Positions 6,940 through 10,856 of a DNA stretch of 10,856 nt are shown in pieces. Origin of the DNA: Desulfobacterales bacterium (lineage in GTDB: Bacteria > Desulfobacterota > Desulfobacteria > Desulfobacterales > Desulfobacteraceae); NCBI GenBank assembly GCA_022361095.1, contig JAKSBO010000908.1, positions 1 through 10,856 on the forward strand, written 5' to 3'. The notes beneath the pieces are model-generated. The model did no database searches and had not been told where the DNA came from. It saw only the letters and a program-made list of their open reading frames with translations. The translations under genes and the position numbers were made by a program. Numbering within the stretch: position 1 is the stretch's first letter; each line of letters begins with the position of its first letter.

Positions 6940-7566
6940 TTATTTCTTTGATTTTTTAAACGTATATGTTTTCAGAAGAAGCAGTATTCCACCTGCAGTG
7001 AGCATGCTGATTAGAATTGACATGGATAGGTTTGCATGCCTGCCAAGATCAATGGTGTGCCATACGGCAGTAGAAATAAACAGCATCGCCAGAATACCGT
7101 GAAAAAGCCGCCAGGTCTTGTATGTCATGGGCAGCTTGTCCCGTAAAAAAGAAGTGATACCCAATACCAGCATCAGGCACCATGCAATGATGCCCGTCAC
7201 AACCCCCTGGTTCAGGGTTGTGATGATGGTAAAAAACGCATCAACAGGGGCAACCCCTGCTTCAAAACAACGCGGGATCACAAGATAAAGCGGATGTAAG
7301 GATAAAATGGTAATACATATATACCCAATAAATTTATGATAGTTTACCACACGGCTCATCTTAAGATTTGTCAGAACGGTCCTGCTGGAGCGTGTCCAAA
7401 AAAACTGTCCCATCATCTGCCAAAAGGCCAGAATGGTTATAATGCAAAGAGATTCTTTTAATAGGGAACGTTCTTGGAAATTGCCCGTTACCCAGATAAG
7501 TAATGGTATGCCGGTGAATACCAGTAAGGAGTGTCTGAAAAATCTATTTTTTATATAGGTCCCCAT
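6940..7566 (-). CDS. Ferric-reductase-like diheme membrane cytochrome b
   Basis: A 208-residue membrane protein with about six hydrophobic segments. Two H-x13-H pairs, His77/His91 (NYHKFIGY ... LHPLY) and His156/His170 (RLFHGILA ... VWHTI), match the bis-heme ligand spacing of the ferric reductase/NOX/MsrQ-type transmembrane domain. No flavin or NADPH domain follows, so it needs a partner for electron entry and exit. The ATG at 7566 is chosen because GGGGGTGA lies just upstream and an earlier in-frame start would run into the ferredoxin gene. It begins one base after the ferredoxin's stop and ends 11 bases before the flavoprotein's ATG. The likely role is to carry electrons across the membrane from quinol or ferredoxin to the periplasmic flavoprotein; the direction is inferred. 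Confidence 0.82.
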   Translation of the reverse strand: MGTYIKNRFFRHSLLVFTGIPLLIWVTGNFQERSLLKESLCIITILAFWQMMGQFFWTRSSRTVLTNLKMSRVVNYHKFIGYICITILSLHPLYLVIPRCFEAGVAPVDAFFTIITTLNQGVVTGIIAWCLMLVLGITSFLRDKLPMTYKTWRLFHGILAMLFISTAVWHTIDLGRHANLSMSILISMLTAGGILLLLKTYTFKKSKK

Positions 7567-7567
7567 T

Positions 7568-7783
7568 TCACCCCCATGAAACAATAACCGGAATAGATTT
7601 TTCCGGTGAAATGGTGATTGCGTCAACAGGACAATACATCCTGCACAAATGGCATATCTGGCAATCCGCCGGATATGCGATAAATGCTTTTTTGTTTTCT
7701 GGGTCTTTGCGGATGACGTCGGTGGGGCATGTTTCCATACATGTTCCGCAACCAATACATCCCTGGATCTTTTCTATACTCAT
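7568..7783 (-). CDS. 2[4Fe-4S] ferredoxin-type protein
   Basis: A 71-residue protein with two complete C-x2-C-x2-C-x3-CP motifs (CIGCGTCMETCP and CQICHLCRMYCP), which bind two [4Fe-4S] clusters. It resembles the small iron-sulfur partner of Apr-type flavoproteins. No signal peptide is present. The ATG at 7783 follows TTGGAGA by 6 bases; a TTG one codon earlier is less likely. It is first in the operon with the cytochrome and flavoprotein. Lacking an export signal, it either works in the cytoplasm, passing electrons to the cytochrome, or is carried out with the Tat-bearing flavoprotein. The sequence alone cannot decide between these. Confidence 0.88.
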   Translation of the reverse strand: MSIEKIQGCIGCGTCMETCPTDVIRKDPENKKAFIAYPADCQICHLCRMYCPVDAITISPEKSIPVIVSWG

Positions 7784-7854
7784 CAATTTTCTCCAATATT
7801 ATTAGCACAATAAACATTAGATAGCTAACTTATAAGCCGTAATAATTTTAACCT

Positions 7855-8000
7855 AAGGGTGCCTCTAATAATTAGAATTTTGGTTTGAGTTCGAGGCGCA
7901 ATAAAATTTTAACCGGATGAATATATTAAATATTTTGAGGATTAAAACTTTATTGCAACGAAGAAATCATAGCCAAAAGGCAATTATCAGAGGTGGCCTT
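7855..8000. repeat. 146-bp palindromic repeat (MITE-like), two facing arms
   Basis: The left arm (about 7855-7915) and right arm (about 7941-8000) are imperfect inverted copies of about 60 bases. Outer ends pair as AAGG..ACCTCT.ATAATT against its complement, and inner parts share TTTTGG and GCAATAAA.TTTTAA. The spacer is AT-rich. The element ends 32 bases before the GTG of the M15 peptidase gene and about 70 bases from the ferredoxin start, so it sits in the shared divergent promoter region. Bases 7839-7854 just outside resemble the inner end of an arm, hinting at a further partial copy. Confidence 0.75.
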
Positions 8001-8032
8001 ATGTTGCTTCCATACTTTACGGATACGTACCT

Positions 8033-8923
8033 GTGGATCGAAGAAAATTTTTAAAAATTGCAGGATCCGCCGCCTTTGTTGGGGTATGTGCGCCGTTTGG
8101 CAGTTGTTTCCAAACAGCCTGGGCGCTCAATGTCCGCCCTTGCCAAACAGGTGCCCGGGATAACGGCGTCAAAGACGCCCTTGTCGAAATTGAAAAATCG
8201 GAAAGGGATCCAAGGTCTTTAAAGGTTCGTTTTTTCAACCACAAATTCAAAGATGATCTTTTTTTGCCCGACCATGAAATGCCCTTTCTTTTATCAAGCC
8301 GTATGCGTTTCAAACGTATCCAGCGGCAGATGGGTCACGGCAATTTTTGCCTGGCCGGTTTTGATGATGCGTTGGCTTATGCCCGGTCCTATGCCTGCAT
8401 AGGAAGGTTTCCCCGTCAAGAACTTGATTTTCTTGAAAAATTATTTTCCCGTCCTGCGGTGGATTACGGCTTTATGGGTAAAAAAACAGTCCCCAGGCTG
8501 ACCTGGCAGGTACCACCGGGCAAAATCATCAAAATCCGGGGATCGGGCAATTATTTATACAAAGGCAGATCCCACCGCCTGTACCAGGATATCCGGGAAA
8601 AAATTGGAACCGATGCTGTGCTGACTTCAGGCATCCGGGGGGTTTCCAAACAGTTTTTCCTTTTTTTGAACAAGGCTGTGCAGACCCGGGGGAATTTGTC
8701 CATGGCATCCAGATCCCTTGCGCCGCCGGGTTATTCCTTCCATGCCACCGGTGATTTTGATATGGGGGAAAAGGGATTTGGCCTGGATAATTTTACCGAA
8801 AAGTTTACCCGGACCCGGGTGTACAGCCGGTTGTCCAGCCTGGGGTATATTCGGTTCAGGTATGGACCTAGAAATCATTTGGGAGTCAGGTATGAGCCTT
8901 GGCATGTTGAGGTTGGAAGCTAA
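8033..8923 (+). CDS. Tat-signal D-alanyl-D-alanine carboxypeptidase, M15 (VanY) family
   Basis: A 296-residue exported zinc peptidase that probably trims peptidoglycan stem peptides. The N-terminus MDRRKFLKIAGSAAF is a twin-arginine signal, so the protein folds before export. The catalytic domain is C-terminal: SGIRGVSKQF at 199-208, the zinc motif SFHATGDFD (Ser235, His237, Asp243) and EPWHVEV (Glu288, His291), all expected of M15B enzymes. Residues 35-190 are an N-terminal region without a family I recognise; it includes VPPGKIIKIRGSGNYLYKGR, which may be a small fold. The start is GTG at 8033, chosen because the Tat motif should be near the N-terminus; the ribosome site is weak (CGGA about 9 bases upstream). 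The gene lies between two copies of the palindromic repeat family, and its stop overlaps the edge of the downstream copy. Confidence 0.83.
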   Translation: MDRRKFLKIAGSAAFVGVCAPFGSCFQTAWALNVRPCQTGARDNGVKDALVEIEKSERDPRSLKVRFFNHKFKDDLFLPDHEMPFLLSSRMRFKRIQRQMGHGNFCLAGFDDALAYARSYACIGRFPRQELDFLEKLFSRPAVDYGFMGKKTVPRLTWQVPPGKIIKIRGSGNYLYKGRSHRLYQDIREKIGTDAVLTSGIRGVSKQFFLFLNKAVQTRGNLSMASRSLAPPGYSFHATGDFDMGEKGFGLDNFTEKFTRTRVYSRLSSLGYIRFRYGPRNHLGVRYEPWHVEVGS

Positions 8924-8975
8924 AGGCCACCTCTAATAATTGCCTTTTGGTTTGAGTTCGAGGCGCAATAAAATA
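8923..8975 (+). repeat. Half copy of the 7855-8000 repeat
   Basis: Bases 8945-8974 are an exact 30-base match to 7878-7907 of the left arm. Bases 8923-8950 match the inverted right arm (8000-7973) with one mismatch. It is therefore a composite of the two arms and has no facing partner. It starts at the stop codon of the peptidase gene. Confidence 0.85.
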
Positions 8976-9049
8976 TAATATGGCTTCCAAATAGATTTTG
9001 ATTTATAAAATGTCTGTGTCATCTGCACGGATTTTTCAATTTGTGTTAT

Positions 9050-9080
9050 GGACCGGCCCCGGATGTGACCGGGCCGGTCC
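9050..9080 (+). promoter_or_regulatory. GC-rich hairpin in the leader of the holin-like gene
   Basis: A perfect 10-bp stem (GGACCGGCCC with GGGCCGGTCC) closes an 11-base loop. Only a short T-run (TTTT at 9088-9091) follows after ATGGCAG, so it could terminate read-through from the peptidase gene, or act as a leader structure. It ends about 30 bases before the holin-like ATG. Confidence 0.5.
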
Positions 9081-9109
9081 ATGGCAGTTTTAAAAAAGGA
9101 AAGATATCA

Positions 9110-9439
9110 ATGTTGATCAACCTTCTGATCTTAAGCGTTGCGGTGTTTTTGGTTGCTAATTTTCTACCCGGCATACAGGTTAAACATTTTGGGACCGCTG
9201 TTATCGTGGCGATCGTCTACAGTCTTATCAATTTTTTCTTTGGCTGGTTGCTGATTGTTTTATCCCTTCCTTTTATCATCATTACATTCGGACTGTTCAA
9301 GCTGGTGATCAATGCCGTGCTGCTCTGGATCACCGATAAAATGCTTGATGACTTTCACATTAAAGATTTTTTCACAACATTTATAGCGGCCCTGTGCATC
9401 ACCCTGGTTGATTCTGTAATTAAATGGGCCATTGCGTAA
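9110..9439 (+). CDS. YvlD/phage-holin-4-type small membrane protein
   Basis: A 109-residue very hydrophobic protein with about four membrane segments (about 2-20, 28-50, 52-74 and 86-108). The pattern LPGIQV, then SLINFFFGWLL, LSLPFIIITFGLFKLVINA and a final helix fits the YvlD/Phage_holin_4_2 family, which is widespread in bacteria and mostly not phage-linked. Its function is unknown; a membrane-stress role has been discussed for relatives. AAGGAAAG lies about 9 bases before the ATG, which is why this start was chosen over a TTG 69 bases upstream. No lysis enzymes or other phage genes are here, although a peptidoglycan peptidase gene precedes it. Its stop abuts the stop of the convergent aromatic-pathway gene. 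Confidence 0.8.
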   Translation: MLINLLILSVAVFLVANFLPGIQVKHFGTAVIVAIVYSLINFFFGWLLIVLSLPFIIITFGLFKLVINAVLLWITDKMLDDFHIKDFFTTFIAALCITLVDSVIKWAIA

Positions 9440-10856
9440 TCAGTATCTTCCCAGTACCCTCAAGGTTTCTACCTTTTCCGAGAGGGCATTGAGCACCGGG
9501 TCGGCACATGTGTCATCCAGATCTGCCTCCAGGTCTGCATAAAACAGGTATTCCCATGGTTTTCCCGCCACGGGCCGTGATTCCAGTTTGACCAGGTTGA
9601 TATGGTGGTCGCTGAAAACCTGCATGACCTCAAGCAGGGCACCCGGGCGGTTGCCTGTTGAAAAAATGATGGATGTTTTATCCGCCTTTTTATGTCCCTT
9701 AAATTCCCTGGCAATCACGGCAAACCGCGTAAAATTCATTGGATTGTCTTCAATGGATTCGTGGGCAACGGCCATGTCAAAAATTTCAGCCGCCAGGGCA
9801 GGGCCAATGGCTGCCACTGAGGGATCAAGGAGCTTGGCCTGGTTTACGGCAGAGACACCCGTGCGCACCGGTAAAATTTCAGTGGTTGTCATCTGGACCA
9901 GGTAATTCTGGCATTGGGCAATGGCGTGGGCCGGGGCAAGGATTGTTTTAACCGACGAAACGTCAGTCCCCGGATGGGTGATCAGGGCATGTTTGATACG
10001 AATGGTGATCTCACCGATGATTTTCAGATTGTGGCTTTGGAGCAGATCATAGTTTTCGTGGACAGACCCGGACAGGGAATTTTCCACAGGAACCACGCCG
10101 TATGATGCGGTGTTGTTCCTAACGGATGCAAAGACCTCTTTGAATGACATCATTGCCACCGGGGTGACATCCTCTCCGAAATAGGAGAGGCAGGCCTTGT
10201 GGGAATAGGTTCCCGGTTCCCCGGTGATGGCGCAGGCTGCCGCATTCCGGGTGCGGGGTGACGGGATAAGTTCCTTTTTTTTCAGGTAGTCAAAATCCAG
10301 TTGCTTGCCAACCACCGGCGCAATCACATAAATATCCCTGGTCAGGTTCCCGAATTGTTCGGGATAAAGGCTTTGGGGGCCGCCGGAAAGGGCTTTGTCC
10401 GGATCTGTATGTACCTCAATCATCAGGGCGTCGGCACCGGCCGCCACTGCGGCCCGGGCCATGGGTGCCACCTTTTCACGGATGCCTGTGGCATGGCTTG
10501 GGTCTATGATAATGGGCAAGTGTGTAAGCTTTTTTAAGACCGGGATGGCAGACAGGTCCAGGGTATTCCGGGTATAGGGCTCAAAGGTTCTGATACCCTG
10601 TTCACACAGGATGATATTGGTGTTGCCTGCTGCGGCAATGTATTCGGCGGACATAAGCCACTCCTGGACCGTGGCGGCAAGGCCGCGGTTGAGTATAACC
10701 GGCTTGGTCAATTTACCGGCGCATTTGAGCAGCTCGACGTTCTGCATGCTCCGGGCACCGATCTGGACCAGATCCACATATTTTTCCATCATCCGGGCCT
10801 GGGCCGGAGAGGTCATCTCCGTCACCACGCCAAGCCCGGTCGCTTCCCGGACCCGG
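9440..10856 (-). CDS. Fused DAHP synthase / prephenate dehydratase with ACT domain (5' end missing)
   Basis: 471 residues are visible; the reading frame stays open to the window edge (REATGLGVVTEMTSPAQ), so the N-terminus is missing. Positions below count from the GTG at 10828. Residues 1 to about 158 are a type I DAHP synthase of the AroF/AroG-like beta class: LVQIGARSMQN, ILCEQGIRTFE, RNTLDLSAIP, IIDPSHATG (109-115) and IEVHTDPDKALSGGPQSL. Residues about 200-375 are prephenate dehydratase: GEPGTYSHKA, VPVENSLSGSVHENYDLL and NFTRF with the catalytic Thr367. Residues about 385-462 are an ACT domain with RPGALLEV and the phenylalanine-binding ESRP motif. It would make the first shikimate-pathway intermediate and phenylpyruvate, with Phe feedback. 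No chorismate mutase domain is seen between them; one could lie upstream. Confidence 0.88.
   Translation of the reverse strand, partial: RVREATGLGVVTEMTSPAQARMMEKYVDLVQIGARSMQNVELLKCAGKLTKPVILNRGLAATVQEWLMSAEYIAAAGNTNIILCEQGIRTFEPYTRNTLDLSAIPVLKKLTHLPIIIDPSHATGIREKVAPMARAAVAAGADALMIEVHTDPDKALSGGPQSLYPEQFGNLTRDIYVIAPVVGKQLDFDYLKKKELIPSPRTRNAAACAITGEPGTYSHKACLSYFGEDVTPVAMMSFKEVFASVRNNTASYGVVPVENSLSGSVHENYDLLQSHNLKIIGEITIRIKHALITHPGTDVSSVKTILAPAHAIAQCQNYLVQMTTTEILPVRTGVSAVNQAKLLDPSVAAIGPALAAEIFDMAVAHESIEDNPMNFTRFAVIAREFKGHKKADKTSIIFSTGNRPGALLEVMQVFSDHHINLVKLESRPVAGKPWEYLFYADLEADLDDTCADPVLNALSEKVETLRVLGRY

Noticed and set aside
7568..7755. N-terminal extension of the cytochrome gene through the ferredoxin gene
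   Set aside because: The extension is the ferredoxin coding sequence in another frame; the ATG at 7566 with a nearby GGGGGTGA fits better.
8033..9439. Phage lysis cassette (peptidase plus holin)
   Set aside because: The peptidase has a Tat signal and VanY-type motifs, the membrane protein belongs to a chromosomal YvlD-like family, and no other phage genes are present.
1..10856. CRISPR array, tRNA or rRNA genes
   Set aside because: No regularly spaced short repeats, cloverleaf sequences or rRNA segments were seen; the repeats present are isolated palindromes.

Overview
The window is bacterial and looks like a Gram-negative anaerobe, most likely a sulfate-reducing Desulfobacteraceae-type deltaproteobacterium. 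This is inferred from gene content: a periplasmic Frd/Apr-type flavoprotein with a diheme membrane cytochrome and a ferredoxin, outer-membrane and adaptor proteins, and several Tat signals. No rRNA or marker gene confirms it. The genes are compact, most have clear Shine-Dalgarno sites, and intergenic spaces carry MITE-like palindromic repeats.

Region 1 (1-3263, minus strand) is a tight operon read right to left: a DUF4956 integral membrane protein, a HlyD-type periplasmic adaptor (TTG start), a TolC-like outer-membrane factor, and the first 26 codons of a VTC-domain (polyphosphate-polymerase-like) protein that leaves the window at base 1. DUF4956 and VTC are known partners. Adding an adaptor and an outer-membrane factor, with no ABC or RND pump in view, suggests an envelope-spanning machine built around a polymer synthase. 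I regard this as the best candidate for an undescribed system. A tandem 11-bp repeat lies upstream at 3385-3406.

Region 2 (3264-5182) holds gene debris and two small exported proteins. At 3726-3818 there is a relic of the C-terminus of a flavoprotein related to the intact one at 5183-6928. Next come an SH3-domain protein and a 103-residue secreted protein, co-transcribed on the minus strand. A 165-bp near-perfectly centred palindrome (4874-5038) follows.

Region 3 (5183-7783, minus) is a three-gene redox operon: a 2[4Fe-4S] ferredoxin, a ferric-reductase-like membrane cytochrome with two H-x13-H heme pairs, and a Tat-signal FAD flavoprotein of the fumarate reductase/adenylylsulfate reductase superfamily. 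The flavoprotein lacks the usual fumarate reductase arginine motif, so its substrate is unknown. Together they could move electrons between a cytoplasmic or quinone pool and a periplasmic organic acceptor.

Region 4 (7855-9439, plus) has a 146-bp palindromic repeat just upstream of a Tat-signal M15 (VanY-type) peptidase, a half copy of the same repeat touching its stop codon, and then a small YvlD/holin-4-type membrane protein behind a strong leader hairpin.

Region 5 (9440-10856, minus, partial) is a fused aromatic amino acid enzyme: DAHP synthase joined to prephenate dehydratase and a C-terminal ACT domain. It converges with the holin-like gene with no spacer.
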